Positions 8,022-17,763 are shown, numbered from the stretch's first letter. The stretch is DNA of 64,000 bases from Dolichospermum sp. FACHB-1091 (GCF_014697585.1 NZ_JACJSB010000001.1:124001-188000), one strand, 5' to 3'. Translations and numbers: made by a program. Notes: generated from the letters alone by a model not told the origin.

Positions 8022-11000
8022 GTGTCTACATTAAATCAATTTCAAAGTGAATTTTTCAATATTTTCAATAATCAGAACTTTTATGAAGGCAAAACTTATT
8101 TAGAATATATTGCCGAACCGCAAACTAATGATGAAGATAATATTGTTGATACTAAAATAGTTTTACCATTGCTGCTTGCTTTAGGTTTTGATTCAGGAGA
8201 TATCGCTAAAAATACCACAACCAATGGCAAAGATAGCAGTCGTCCAGATTTTCAAATTAAATTAGCAAGTGGTAATATTCGCTGTTTTTTAGTAGAAGAT
8301 AAACATACTGCCTATAATATTCAAAAATCTGAACCTTTACAACAATTAATAAGTTATGCACCCAGTCGCGGTTATGATTTGGGATTACTTTGTAATGGTA
8401 AATTATTATTAGGTTGGGATATTTCTGATCCTAATTCTCCCAGTCCGGTTTTACATTTGGATCTTGAGAAAATTGTCCAAACTTATCATGATCATGGTGG
8501 TATTTCTGGCTTAAATAATGCCCAAATTCAAGATTTAAAAACTTTATATAGACGATTTAATAAACTCAATTTTGAAAATATTGAAAGTTTAATTCAAGAT
8601 ATTGGTAAACCAGAGAATGAATGGTTAAATAATGCCAAATCTCAGGTTAATACTCCTAATTTTGATGAATTACTAATTTTAGATATTAAAGCCGCAATTC
8701 TCCTGTTAGAAGAAGATGTTTTATATCAATTACAATTATTACTAGAAGAATATGATCAATATTGTCAAAATAAATATTTGCCTAATATTCATGCAACTGA
8801 ACAAAATTATCAAGAGACAGCAACTAAAATTTTAGATCGTCTGAGAAATCAGATTTTAAATTATTTACGTGCTTATGGAGTATTAGAAGTTGAGGAATTT
8901 TCCGAAATTGTAGAAAAATTGCTGGAATTTGCCGATAAATCTCAAGGTTCAATTCAAGAATTAGAACAAATATTTTTAAATAAATTAATCAATGCTCAAG
9001 GTAAAAAAATAGCACAGAAAAATCAAAATTCTCCTAAAAATATAGAAGGTATAAAAGGAGTACAATTAGATTTAATTCCTACAATTTCAGAAACCAAAAA
9101 ACAAGAACTAGGAATTAAAGTCACAGAAGAAAAGAAAATTATTAAACTTGATCCAAAATTAATTGAATTATTACGAGAATATGAAAGAATTGTATTTGAT
9201 TGGAAAGACTGGCAAGCAAAGCAAAATTTAACTTATGATACCGCAATTAAAACCCATCAATATTTTATATCTTGGCGTAATTTAGTTAGTAAAACCATTT
9301 TACAAGGTGCAAATGAAGATAAATTAAAAACTGAATTTGCTAGACAAACTGCTTATGTTTATGTCATTCGTCTTTTAATGGTAAGAATTTGTGAAGATAA
9401 AAAATTAATTAATCGTAAATTTTCCAATGGAGGGTTTAAATATTGGAAGGAAGAAGTCGAACCAAGATATTTAGATCTAGCGCAAGGAATGTCTATGGAT
9501 TATCTTTTAGAAATGTCCTATCGTTCTGCTCAAAATATCTATGCTCATTTCTTCAATAGTGCGGATTTATTTAATTGGTATCGCATTAATTCTAATACTT
9601 TAATTAAGGTTTTACATATTCTTAATCGCTTTAATTTACAAGAAATTGATAGCGATATTATTGGGATGGTTTATGGTAGATATGTGGAAGAAGGAAAACA
9701 TGAACAAGGTAGATATTTTACACCTAAAGAAGTTGTAGAATATATTTTAGATGCTATTGGTTATAAATCCGATAATCCTGATATTCGTGATCAAAAATTA
9801 TTAGACCCCGCAGGAGGTTCTGGTAGTTTTTTAGTTCATGCTGCACGTCGTTTAATTAATTCCTATCGTTCTCGGAAAACTAATACTATTCCTGTGGAAT
9901 ATGTTCCTGCGATTATTCAACAAGTGAAAGATTGTTTATTTTGTTTAGATATTAATCCTTTTGCTTGTTATTTAGCTGAAACTAATTTATTAATTCAAGT
10001 GGTTGATTTACTCCAACAAGCGAAGGAAGCAGGTAAGTTACAAGAATGTACCATAGATAGATTTAATGTATATAATACGGATTCTTTGTTATTACCAAAA
10101 TCACAAGAAATTAGAACTCCTTTACTTAATCCTATTTTAGATTTAGAACTTTCTACTGTTGCCCAAATTAAAACTAAATCTGGTAAATTTATTGATGGTT
10201 TTGATTTTGTTGTGGGAAACCCTCCCTATGTAAAAGCTGATGAACCTGGAGCAGATATTTATCGTCGAGAAATTGAAAATTCTGGAAGATTTACCACACT
10301 TCATGAAAAATGGGATCTGTTTGTTCCATTTGTGGAACTTGCTTGTCAAGCTACTAAGGATTTAGGTAAAATTGGCTTAATTGTTTCTAGGGGTATTCAA
10401 ACTAATAATTATGCGGAATTACTCCGAGAATATATTGCTGAAAATCTGACTATTAAACAAGTAGATTTTTTTAATAATGTGAAAATTTTCTCTGATGCTG
10501 TTGTTAACAATACTATTTTTATTTTAGAAAATATTGTTCCAGAAAATAATTATCAAGTAAAAAGATTTCTCCACAATGGGTTATTTACAGAAATTCAAGA
10601 AATTGATCCTTTGAATCAATATGAATATAAAGGTAAGGTTTTTAGACAGTTTGTAGTTAATGATAATTTTGCAGACGTTACTTATTTAGAAGATATTTGT
10701 TATTGCACTGTAGGAATGGTTTTAAATGCTGATGAAATGAAAGTTAAAGGAGCATTTAAAAAAGATGTTCTTTTAAGTTCACAACTAGATAAGATTCATT
10801 CTAAAAAATATATTGATGGAGAAAATATTATTAGAGAACTAGCAATTGATAATATTCGTTATTTGGAATGGGATACGGAAAGAGTTCCTGGACAAATTCG
10901 TAGAGCAACAATTCCTGAATTATATAATTATCCTAAAATCCTGTTTGGGATGACTTCATTTCCAACTTATGATCGAGGAATAATAGCAGGAGATGGGTTT

Positions 11001-11879
11001 TATGTTCCTGATAGTGTGAGAATTTGTGTCAGATGGGATGATGTTTATAGAGTTAAACGTTTAGAGAAAGAAAAAAGACAAATGTATGAACTTTCTAAAA
11101 AACGTCAAAAACTTCTGGGAGATGGAAAAGGTAAAAAATTACAAATTTATCAATATGCAGAAGAAAAACTAGAAATAGCCAAAAAATTTGATTTAAGATA
11201 TATTACTGCTATTCTTGCTTCTAGTTTTGGGAAACGCTTTTTACTATTGAATAACCGTGATGAAAATATTATGACTGTTAATAGTGAAACTCAAATAGCT
11301 AAGAGTAGAATATATCCTGATGATTTAAAGGAATTTCCTATTAAAAATATTTCTTTAACAGCACAACAACCATTTATTAATGGTGTGAATAATTTAATAA
11401 CATGGAATTGGCAGTTATACGAATTAACACAATTAGGACATAAAATTAAGTTTGATTATAGTGATAATAAACCCATAGTTGAGGTTAATTTTTTGCAAGT
11501 TTTTGAAAATCTCAATTTACCTTGTTGGAATTTTTTAAACGCTGAACCACACAGATTTGAAATTATTGGATCACGTGATCAACCAATCACTAAAATTAAA
11601 ATCAAAGATGATAAAATTTTTAATGGTCGTCAAGAATTAATCTTTTCAGAAAGTACAATTGTTTTACAATTCCTGCAAATTTATCTACAACAGTATGAAA
11701 AACGGGGTTTAACTTGGACTAATTTAATCCAAGAAGGTAAAATACCTAAAACAGATGTAGATATTCAGAAAATATTTTCTGAATGCACTCTGTTAAAAAC
11801 GGAAATATGTGATACAATCACAAATATTAGTTCAATTTATAGAAAATTAGATAAAATGGTGAATGATCTATATAATTAG
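8022..11879 (+). CDS. Type IIG restriction enzyme / N6-adenine methyltransferase
   Basis: A 1285-residue single-chain restriction-modification enzyme. The N-terminal nuclease shows a PD-(D/E)xK site: Pro75-Asp76, then Glu92-Asp93-Lys94 (VEDK). A helical linker leads to the methyltransferase core: RYFTPKEVVEYIL, motif I DPAGGSGSF at about residue 595, and motif IV NPPY at 733-736. The C-terminal third should read the target sequence. Such enzymes methylate adenine on host DNA and cut unmodified DNA. GTG 8022 is used (AAAAGGGA upstream); an overlapping ATG at 8020 stops after four codons. It stands alone, with no specificity or BREX genes beside it. No HIP1 site is visible in it, unlike the next gene, which suggests transfer. 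Confidence 0.85.
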   Translation: MSTLNQFQSEFFNIFNNQNFYEGKTYLEYIAEPQTNDEDNIVDTKIVLPLLLALGFDSGDIAKNTTTNGKDSSRPDFQIKLASGNIRCFLVEDKHTAYNIQKSEPLQQLISYAPSRGYDLGLLCNGKLLLGWDISDPNSPSPVLHLDLEKIVQTYHDHGGISGLNNAQIQDLKTLYRRFNKLNFENIESLIQDIGKPENEWLNNAKSQVNTPNFDELLILDIKAAILLLEEDVLYQLQLLLEEYDQYCQNKYLPNIHATEQNYQETATKILDRLRNQILNYLRAYGVLEVEEFSEIVEKLLEFADKSQGSIQELEQIFLNKLINAQGKKIAQKNQNSPKNIEGIKGVQLDLIPTISETKKQELGIKVTEEKKIIKLDPKLIELLREYERIVFDWKDWQAKQNLTYDTAIKTHQYFISWRNLVSKTILQGANEDKLKTEFARQTAYVYVIRLLMVRICEDKKLINRKFSNGGFKYWKEEVEPRYLDLAQGMSMDYLLEMSYRSAQNIYAHFFNSADLFNWYRINSNTLIKVLHILNRFNLQEIDSDIIGMVYGRYVEEGKHEQGRYFTPKEVVEYILDAIGYKSDNPDIRDQKLLDPAGGSGSFLVHAARRLINSYRSRKTNTIPVEYVPAIIQQVKDCLFCLDINPFACYLAETNLLIQVVDLLQQAKEAGKLQECTIDRFNVYNTDSLLLPKSQEIRTPLLNPILDLELSTVAQIKTKSGKFIDGFDFVVGNPPYVKADEPGADIYRREIENSGRFTTLHEKWDLFVPFVELACQATKDLGKIGLIVSRGIQTNNYAELLREYIAENLTIKQVDFFNNVKIFSDAVVNNTIFILENIVPENNYQVKRFLHNGLFTEIQEIDPLNQYEYKGKVFRQFVVNDNFADVTYLEDICYCTVGMVLNADEMKVKGAFKKDVLLSSQLDKIHSKKYIDGENIIRELAIDNIRYLEWDTERVPGQIRRATIPELYNYPKILFGMTSFPTYDRGIIAGDGFYVPDSVRICVRWDDVYRVKRLEKEKRQMYELSKKRQKLLGDGKGKKLQIYQYAEEKLEIAKKFDLRYITAILASSFGKRFLLLNNRDENIMTVNSETQIAKSRIYPDDLKEFPIKNISLTAQQPFINGVNNLITWNWQLYELTQLGHKIKFDYSDNKPIVEVNFLQVFENLNLPCWNFLNAEPHRFEIIGSRDQPITKIKIKDDKIFNGRQELIFSESTIVLQFLQIYLQQYEKRGLTWTNLIQEGKIPKTDVDIQKIFSECTLLKTEICDTITNISSIYRKLDKMVNDLYN

Positions 11880-11941
11880 TATAATTAGCTCTTAAAATTA
11901 ACAAACCTAACCAACCTAAATTATAAAAGAGATTAATTGTT

Positions 11942-13669
11942 TTGCAACCCCTTGATTTTACAGCTTTAACCGCTGCTTGTAGCGAAATTCGCACTAATTG
12001 GCTACCTGCACGCACAGAACAAGTATATCAGCGCGATCGCTTTACCATTGCGATCGCTTTACGAACCTTAAAACATCGGGGTTGGTTAGATATTTCTTGG
12101 CATCCCCAAGCCGCTCATATTTGTATTAGCGAACCACCGCCACGACACCCAGATACTTTTACATTTAGTCAGCAGTTAAGACATCAATTAGGTGGGTTGG
12201 CCTTAGTGGCAATTGAGGCTATTTCTCCGTGGGAGAGGGTAATTGATTTACAATTTGCCCCTCGTCCAGGAGAAAGTGCGCTTTATCACCTCTATGCTGA
12301 AATTATGGGTAAATATAGCAATGTGATTTTAACTGATGCTAGTAACGAAATTATCACTGCTGCCCATCAAGTTAGTCAACAACAATCTAGTGTGCGTCCC
12401 ATTCAAACGGGACAAAATTACGAAAAACCGCCAAAATTAACGGGAAAAACCCCCAATTTAACCGAATCTCTAGAACGCTGGCAAGAACGGGTAAGTTTAG
12501 TACCGGGGGAAATTAAGCGCCAATTACTTAAAAGTTATAGTGGTTTAAGTTCGGCTTTATTAGAGACAATGTTACTAAATGCTCAGATTTTACCTGATAC
12601 TAATACGGACGTATTAACCCCTAAAGATTGGCAAAATTTATTTGAATGTTGGCAAGAATGGTTACAAGCTTTAGAATCAGGGCAATTTAAACCGGCTTGG
12701 ACAAAAACCGGGTATACAGTTATGGGTTGGGGTGCTGTCAAACCCACAAAGAGTATTCAAGAGTTACTTTACCGTTATTATTCTGATCATCTGAATCAAC
12801 AGTTGTTTGTGCAACTGCGACATCAGTTAATTCAGAAATTAGCGAATATTTTGGCTAAATTACGTATTAAAGCACGAACTTTTAGCGATCGCTTGCAACA
12901 ATCAGACCAAGCGGAAGAATATCGGCAAAAAGCCGATTTATTAATGGCAAACCTGCATCAATGGCAACCAGGATTGCAGAATATAATATTACCAGACTTT
13001 GAAACAGAAAAACCTATATTAATTGCTCTTTTACCAGACAAGAACGCTGTTCAAAATGCCCAAAAGCTTTACAAACAGCATCAAAAGTTAAAACGCGCCC
13101 GTGGGGCTGTTGAACCGCTGTTATTTGCAGTGCAGACAGAAATTGATTATTTAGAACAAGTAGAAGCCGCAATTTCTCAGATAGATAACTACCAAAACCC
13201 AGAAGATTTACAGGCTTTAGAAGAAATCCGTGACGAACTAATTGATCAAAAATACTTAGAAGACCTAGAATACCGCAGCCGTAACAGCAACGACACCCCC
13301 GGTACTAATTTTCATCGTTACCGCAGTCCCAGTGGCTTTGAAATCCTCATTGGTCGGAATAACGTTCAAAATGACCAATTGACATTCCGTGTCGCTGGAG
13401 ACTATGATTTATGGTTTCACGCCCAAGAAATTCCGGGTAGTCATCTGCTTTTGCGTCTAGAACCGGGTACAATTGCCGAAGAAGCTGATTTACAATTTAC
13501 CGCTAATTTAGCCGCTTACTTCAGCCGGGGCCGTCAAAGTGACCAAGTACCAGTAGTGTACACCCAACCCAAGCACGTCTACAAACCCAAAGGAACTAAA
13601 CCAGGACTAGTAGTTTATAAACACGAAACAATTATTTGGGGAAAACCACAAGTATTAGTCAGCGGTTAG
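11942..13669 (+). CDS. NFACT family protein, RqcH-like ribosome quality control factor
   Basis: A 575-residue NFACT protein (Rqc2/NEMF/RqcH family). Members bind obstructed 50S subunits carrying peptidyl-tRNA and direct alanine tailing of the stalled chain. The NFACT-N region includes EIMGKYSNVILTD near residue 127. Helical coiled-coil stretches fill about 290-440. NFACT-R is seen at YRSPSGFEILIGRNNVQNDQL and DLWFHAQEIPGSHLLL near the C-terminus. The DR pair of B. subtilis RqcH (D97/R98) appears by eye as Glu98-Arg99. The start is taken as TTG 11942 because no in-frame ATG occurs before the conserved N-terminus. Two HIP1 sites lie in its first 120 bases. Confidence 0.85.
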   Translation: MQPLDFTALTAACSEIRTNWLPARTEQVYQRDRFTIAIALRTLKHRGWLDISWHPQAAHICISEPPPRHPDTFTFSQQLRHQLGGLALVAIEAISPWERVIDLQFAPRPGESALYHLYAEIMGKYSNVILTDASNEIITAAHQVSQQQSSVRPIQTGQNYEKPPKLTGKTPNLTESLERWQERVSLVPGEIKRQLLKSYSGLSSALLETMLLNAQILPDTNTDVLTPKDWQNLFECWQEWLQALESGQFKPAWTKTGYTVMGWGAVKPTKSIQELLYRYYSDHLNQQLFVQLRHQLIQKLANILAKLRIKARTFSDRLQQSDQAEEYRQKADLLMANLHQWQPGLQNIILPDFETEKPILIALLPDKNAVQNAQKLYKQHQKLKRARGAVEPLLFAVQTEIDYLEQVEAAISQIDNYQNPEDLQALEEIRDELIDQKYLEDLEYRSRNSNDTPGTNFHRYRSPSGFEILIGRNNVQNDQLTFRVAGDYDLWFHAQEIPGSHLLLRLEPGTIAEEADLQFTANLAAYFSRGRQSDQVPVVYTQPKHVYKPKGTKPGLVVYKHETIIWGKPQVLVSG

Positions 13670-13752
13670 TTATCAGCAGGTTATTAACCTCTTCTTCTTT
13701 CCTCTATTCACCCACAGATAGATATTTTTTCAGATATTTTCATCAAAAAATT

Positions 13753-13766
13753 GTACTGGCTGTTAC
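13753..13766 (+). promoter_or_regulatory. NtcA-binding site (GTAN8TAC) before a small RNA
   Basis: GTA CTGGCTGT TAC is a perfect GTAN8TAC box, extended by flanking TT and AA to TTGTA-N8-TACAA. A weak -10, TTGAAT, lies at 13790-13795 after 23 bases. That puts the box centre about 42.5 bases before the inferred start at 13802, the class II activator position usual for NtcA. Confidence 0.7.
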
Positions 13767-13801
13767 AATCTTGTTAAGAAAAGTTGCCGTTGAATTTTAG
13801 G

Positions 13802-13888
13802 AACGCGCAATTTGGTTTTGACTCCACTGAGAAGACAACACGAACAACGTTTTTTTGCAGACCAGCCTGTGGGAGGGCTGGTCTTTTT
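13802..13888 (+). ncRNA. Candidate NtcA-activated small RNA, possibly NsiR4
   Basis: An inferred transcript of about 87 bases runs from the NtcA-type promoter to a strong terminator. The terminator stem GACCAGCC (13860-13867) pairs with GGCTGGTC (13876-13883) and is followed by TTTTT. An outer pairing is possible between AAGACAAC before the hairpin and GTTGTCTT just after it. There is no open frame. The size, NtcA box and terminator fit NsiR4, the nitrogen-stress sRNA known in cyanobacteria to lower a glutamine synthetase inactivating factor; I cannot confirm identity without alignment. Confidence 0.5.
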
Positions 13889-14329
13889 GTTGTCTTGACA
13901 TACCAATTAAGGACTACTCTTTAACTTCTTTGTCACCCGCTTAAAACAAATACATACAGTAGCTTTTAGCTTTCAGCATTCATCATTAAAATTCCTTTGT
14001 CTGCTGTGCTTGGTTTTCGCACCTAAAAAAGACGGCGTTGCTGATTTTAGGGATGAAAATGATACTGCATACATTTAAGATCCTTGTAGTAGAGACGTTC
14101 CTCATGCAGGGATTCTCGGCTCTACCCCCCAAAATCATGCACAAATTCAGCAACGACAAAAAGACTAAGTCGGTTGGCGTTAAAAACTTTCGTTATGACA
14201 AGGGAACAGGGAACAGGTTTTGGGCAACTTTACTTTTCGTTACTTATGTCGGTTTTTTTCCGTTCACCTACTTAAATCAAGAATAGGAGTAAGCGATAAG
14301 AATCTTCGGAATAACTGAAAATTATTTAA
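13889..14329. other. Spacer between the sRNA candidate and tRNA-Gln
   Basis: No gene is supported. The spacer contains an imperfect GTAGAGACG palindrome near 14088-14125 and the small TA-flanked element at 14168-14272. An 82-codon open frame crosses the repeat and is not credible as a gene. Confidence 0.5.
14168..14272 (+). mobile_element. TA-flanked MITE-like element (copy B, 105 bp)
   Basis: The element runs from AGTCGGTTGGCGTT to CCGTTCACCTACT with TA on each side (14166-14167 and 14273-14274). Its imperfect terminal repeats are AGTCGGTTGGCG and AGTAGGTGAACG. Inside are the family block with TTCGTTATGACAAGGGAACA, only two heptamers, and GGTTTTGGGCAACTTTAC. Confidence 0.7.
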
Positions 14330-14401
14330 CTGGGGCGCTAGGATTCGAACCTAGGGATGGCGGGACCAAAACCCGCTGCCTTACCACTTGGCTACGCCCC
14401 A
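14330..14401 (-). tRNA. tRNA-Gln (anticodon UUG)
   Basis: Read on the minus strand, the 72 bases fold as a standard cloverleaf. The acceptor TGGGGCG pairs with CGCCCCA, with discriminator G. The D arm is GCC/GGC. The anticodon stem GCGGG/CCCGC holds loop TTTTGGT with anticodon TTG. The T arm CTAGG-TTCGAAT-CCTAG is complete. No CCA is encoded. Confidence 0.95.
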
Positions 14402-14702
14402 AGGAATTAACTTTAGATAATATAGCAGTCCTTGTGGGATAATGTCAAGTGTTTTGAAAAAAAATTTTTTTTGCTGATGGGGAATTGGCTGTTAAGGGGG
14501 TTTTTGGCGGTTAGCAAAAAACTGGGATTTTGTCAAATTTTAGGTTGTTTCACAAATTTTATGGAAAAAAACATGATTTTCTATGTCAAGATTACTTAGA
14601 TATAAATACAAAAAAAGATAAAATTTCTAGTAATATTTTGGTTAAGCTGATGTTAAGCTGACTAGAAAATTAGAATTTAAGTAACTTTTAAGACAGAATA
14701 AA

Positions 14703-14716
14703 GTAGCGAAAAATAC
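14703..14716 (+). promoter_or_regulatory. Candidate NtcA box before amt
   Basis: GTA GCGAAAAA TAC matches GTAN8TAC and lies 47 bases before the amt start. If it acted as a class II site, the transcript would begin near 14752 with a very short leader. No clear -10 stands at the expected place, so the box may work on another start site or be fortuitous. Confidence 0.5.
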
Positions 14717-14763
14717 GAAATTTAATCAGGATCAACATCGTAGCCGCAGAGGAAAGAAAATAA

Positions 14764-16152
14764 GTGTTGAAGAAAGTAGTTATTACCGGGTGTTTAACTT
14801 TATTGATGCTGGGAGGGTTGTTAACAGGTAATGCTTGGGCCGCGGAGTCAACGGCAGCACCACCCCCTGATACAGGAGATACAGCATTTATGTTGATCTC
14901 ATCTGCCCTAGTATTGCTGATGACACCGGGATTAGCGTTCTTTTATGGTGGGTTTGTGCGATCGCGGAATATTCTAAACACATTAATGATGAGTTTTGTG
15001 TTGATGGCCATTGTTGGAGTCACTTGGGTTCTGTGGGGTTATAGTCTTTCCTTTGCCCCTGGTTTACCTTTTATTGGTGGTTTACAGTGGTTGGGCTTAA
15101 ACGGTGTTGGCTTAGAAACAACAGGTTATCTGCAAGGTTCAGCCCCAGCAGAGGTGGTATCCTACGCGCCAACAATTCCCCATCAAGCATTCATGATCTA
15201 TCAAGCCATGTTTGCTATTATCACTCCAGCATTAATATCAGGTGCGATCGCCGAACGGATGAGTTTCCGTGCCTATTGCCTATTTGTAGTGCTGTGGTCA
15301 ACGTTTATCTACACACCTTTAGCGCACATGGTGTGGGCTAAGGGAGGATTTTTAGGTTTATATGGCGGTATAGGCGCTCTAGACTTTGCTGGTGGTACAG
15401 TAGTACATATTAGTTCTGCTGTTTCGGCACTAGTAGCAGCAATTGTCCTCGGTCCGAGAAAAAACTATCCAGATCGTTTGAGTCCTCCCCACAATGTCCC
15501 CTTTATTTTGTTGGGCGCTGGCTTACTTTGGTTTGGTTGGTTTGGCTTTAACGCTGGTAGCGCCTTATCTGCTGGCACAGTAGCCACAGTAGCCTTTGTT
15601 GCTACTAATACATCCGCTGCTGCCGGGTCGTTAATGTGGTTGATCTTAGAAGCTACATTACGGGGAAAACCCACCGCTGTAGGGGCAGTGACTGGTGCTG
15701 TCGCTGGTTTAGTTGGAATCACCCCAGGGGCGGGATTTGTCACCCCTCTAGCCGCAATCTTAATCGGTTTGATTACCTCTTTCCTCTGCTTCTATGCTGT
15801 CAGTTTTAAACACAAGTTACAGGTCGATGATGCCTTAGATACCTATCCTGTCCATGGTGTTGGCGGTACTATCGGGGCGATTTTAACGGCTTTCTTTGCC
15901 ACAACTGAAGTTAATTCTGGTGGCAAGGACGGGGTACTGCGTGGTAACTTGAGTGAATTATTTGTGGAATTAGCAGCAATTGCCATAGCCTATATCATTG
16001 CTGGGGTGGGAACTTGGATCATTTTGAAAGTTATTGCGGCTACAGTTGGTTTAAGAGTCCCAGAGCAAACAGAAAATCAAGGCTTGGATATCCATGAACA
16101 CGGGGAAGAAGGTTATAACTCCGAGTTCGCAGACCGAATTTCTAATAAGTAA
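14764..16152 (+). CDS. amt: Ammonium transporter, Amt family
   Basis: A 462-residue Amt/Mep/Rh channel for ammonium uptake across the plasma membrane. A cleavable signal peptide is likely (MLKKVVITGCLTLLMLGG up to AWA). Eleven hydrophobic helices follow, with family motifs GGFVRSRNILNTLMMS, DFAGGTVVHISSAVSALVAA and DTYPVHGVGGTIGAI. The pore histidines should be those in the VVHISS and PVHGVGG segments. The cytosolic tail EHGEEGYNSEF is the usual C-terminal regulatory end. The start is GTG 14764 after AGAGGAAAG. An NtcA box upstream would fit induction under nitrogen limitation. No glnB lies beside it. Confidence 0.93.
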   Translation: MLKKVVITGCLTLLMLGGLLTGNAWAAESTAAPPPDTGDTAFMLISSALVLLMTPGLAFFYGGFVRSRNILNTLMMSFVLMAIVGVTWVLWGYSLSFAPGLPFIGGLQWLGLNGVGLETTGYLQGSAPAEVVSYAPTIPHQAFMIYQAMFAIITPALISGAIAERMSFRAYCLFVVLWSTFIYTPLAHMVWAKGGFLGLYGGIGALDFAGGTVVHISSAVSALVAAIVLGPRKNYPDRLSPPHNVPFILLGAGLLWFGWFGFNAGSALSAGTVATVAFVATNTSAAAGSLMWLILEATLRGKPTAVGAVTGAVAGLVGITPGAGFVTPLAAILIGLITSFLCFYAVSFKHKLQVDDALDTYPVHGVGGTIGAILTAFFATTEVNSGGKDGVLRGNLSELFVELAAIAIAYIIAGVGTWIILKVIAATVGLRVPEQTENQGLDIHEHGEEGYNSEFADRISNK

Positions 16153-16181
16153 TTTAATTTATTAGACATATCCGGTAAAGA

Positions 16182-16222
16182 TTGTAGAGACGAGAATCCC
16201 TACCCAGGTCACGTCTCTACAA
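16182..16222. repeat. Dispersed palindrome, GTAGAGACG...CGTCTCTAC family
   Basis: TTGTAGAGACG (16182-16192) pairs with CGTCTCTACAA (16212-16222), 30 bases after the amt stop. There is no T-run, so it may only stabilise the 3' end. Relatives lie at 55020-55041 and 60479-60515. Confidence 0.65.
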
Positions 16223-16331
16223 GGGTTGTAAGTCACGCATATTTTATTTTCACCCGATGTCTATTAGGGTCAGAGGTAACAAATTAGTAATTGTGGATAG
16301 ATTTTATTTCAGTAAAGAAATATGATTTTGA

Positions 16332-16467
16332 TACCTCTTCCCTGTTCCCTGTTCCCAGTTAAGAGTTCCCTGTTCCCAGTTAAGAGTTCCCAGTTAAGAG
16401 TTCCCAGTTAAGAGTTCCCTGTTAAGAGTTCCCTTGTCATAACGACAATTTTTAACGCCAACCTACT
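16332..16467 (-). mobile_element. MITE-like element with heptamer array (copy C)
   Basis: In reverse orientation, the clear end is AGTAGGTTGGCGTT next to TA at 16468-16469, followed by TTGTCGTTATGACAAGGGAAC. Its array is made of CTCTTAACTGGGAA-type 14-mers and GGGAACA heptamers, so it differs in internal repeat from the other copies. The distal end near 16332 (ACCTCTTCCCTG) is shared with copy D, but no outer terminal repeat is evident. Confidence 0.6.
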
Positions 16468-16543
16468 TAAATTAAAATTTCCTATCTCAATTGCCTCCAG
16501 GCGCGAGAAAATCAAAAATAGTCATTTTAGTCGCCAATTCCAA

Positions 16544-17752
16544 ATGGATACAAAAGCTTTTAAACGCAACCTGCAACATTCAGCCAATTACAATCGTAAG
16601 GGCTTTGGTCATCAAGAGGAAGTTGCTACCCAGTTACAATCTGAATATCAGAGTAACTTGATTCAGGAAATCCGGGATTCTCACTACACTCTCAAGCGTG
16701 GTGATGTGACGATTCAATTAGCACAAGCATTTGGTTTTTGTTGGGGTGTGGAACGTGCTGTAGCAATGGCTTATGAAACCCGTAAGCATTTCCCCTCAGA
16801 ACGGATTTGGATTACTAACGAAATTATTCACAATCCATCCGTGAATAAACGTATGCAGGAAATGCAGGTAGAATTTATTCCCGTCATTGACAAAATCAAA
16901 GATTTTTCTGTTGTTGGTAGCGGTGATGTAGTGATTTTACCAGCTTTCGGTGCTAGTGTTCAAGAAATGCAAATTCTTAACGATAAAGGTTGTCAGATTG
17001 TTGATACTACTTGTCCTTGGGTATCTAAAGTTTGGAACACTGTAGAAAAGCACAAAAAAGGTGATTACACATCAATTATTCACGGAAAATACAAACATGA
17101 AGAAACCGTTGCTACTAGTTCCTTTGCGGGGAAATATCTGATTGTTTTGAATTTAAAAGAAGCAGAATATGTAATTAACTATATTCTCAATGGTGGCGAT
17201 CGTCAAGAATTTTTAACTAAGTTTGCTAAAGCTTGTTCTGCGGGATTTGATCCTGATCAAGATTTAGAACGGGTAGGAATTGCTAACCAAACAACCATGC
17301 TGAAGGATGAAACCGAAAAAATCGGTAAAATGCTAGAGCGAGCCATGATGCAGAAGTATGGACCTGCAGAGTTAAATCAGCATTTTCAAAATTTTAATAC
17401 TATCTGTGATGCCACTCAAGAACGTCAAGATGCGATGTTGGAATTGGTGAAAGAAAATCTGGATTTAATGATAGTAATTGGGGGATTTAATTCATCAAAT
17501 ACTACCCAATTACAACAGATTGCTTTTGATCGAAATATTCCTTCTTATCACATTGATAGTGTTGAATGTATTCAATCAATTAATAAGATCAAACATCGAG
17601 AATTAACGGGAGATTTGGTAATTACAGAAAACTGGCTACCAACGGGAGAAATTAAAGTTGGTATTACCTCTGGTGCTTCTACACCAGATAAGGTAGTTGA
17701 AGATGTAATTGAGAAAATTTTTGCACTGAAAACGACAGCAGCTTTAGTTTAA
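16544..17752 (+). CDS. ispH: 4-hydroxy-3-methylbut-2-enyl diphosphate reductase (IspH)
   Basis: The last enzyme of the MEP isoprenoid pathway, a [4Fe-4S] reductase making IPP and DMAPP. The 402-residue chain is the long cyanobacterial/plant form. The three cluster cysteines are visible: Cys66 ([10 protein letters not shown]), Cys157 ([10 protein letters not shown]) and Cys288 ([13 protein letters not shown]). The SGASTPD motif lies near the C-terminus. ATG 16544 gives the usual N-terminal extension. It follows repeat copy C and ends at a 12-bp hairpin. ispE lies 2 kb downstream on the other strand. Electrons probably come from ferredoxin. Confidence 0.95.
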   Translation: MDTKAFKRNLQHSANYNRKGFGHQEEVATQLQSEYQSNLIQEIRDSHYTLKRGDVTIQLAQAFGFCWGVERAVAMAYETRKHFPSERIWITNEIIHNPSVNKRMQEMQVEFIPVIDKIKDFSVVGSGDVVILPAFGASVQEMQILNDKGCQIVDTTCPWVSKVWNTVEKHKKGDYTSIIHGKYKHEETVATSSFAGKYLIVLNLKEAEYVINYILNGGDRQEFLTKFAKACSAGFDPDQDLERVGIANQTTMLKDETEKIGKMLERAMMQKYGPAELNQHFQNFNTICDATQERQDAMLELVKENLDLMIVIGGFNSSNTTQLQQIAFDRNIPSYHIDSVECIQSINKIKHRELTGDLVITENWLPTGEIKVGITSGASTPDKVVEDVIEKIFALKTTAALV

Positions 17753-17763
17753 GTCTTGGTGGT

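Noticed and set aside
8022-11879. BREX PglX methyltransferase
   Set aside because: Size and NPPY would fit, but there is an N-terminal PD-ExK nuclease site and no BREX genes nearby; Type IIG fits better.
13780-13890. Glutamine riboswitch (glnA RNA motif)
   Set aside because: GGAACGCGC recalls the glnA motif, but the three-stem junction is not there and the next plus-strand gene (amt) is nearly 900 bases away beyond a terminator.
14038-14286. 82-codon frame before tRNA-Gln
   Set aside because: It overlaps the MITE copy and a GAGACG palindrome and matches nothing.
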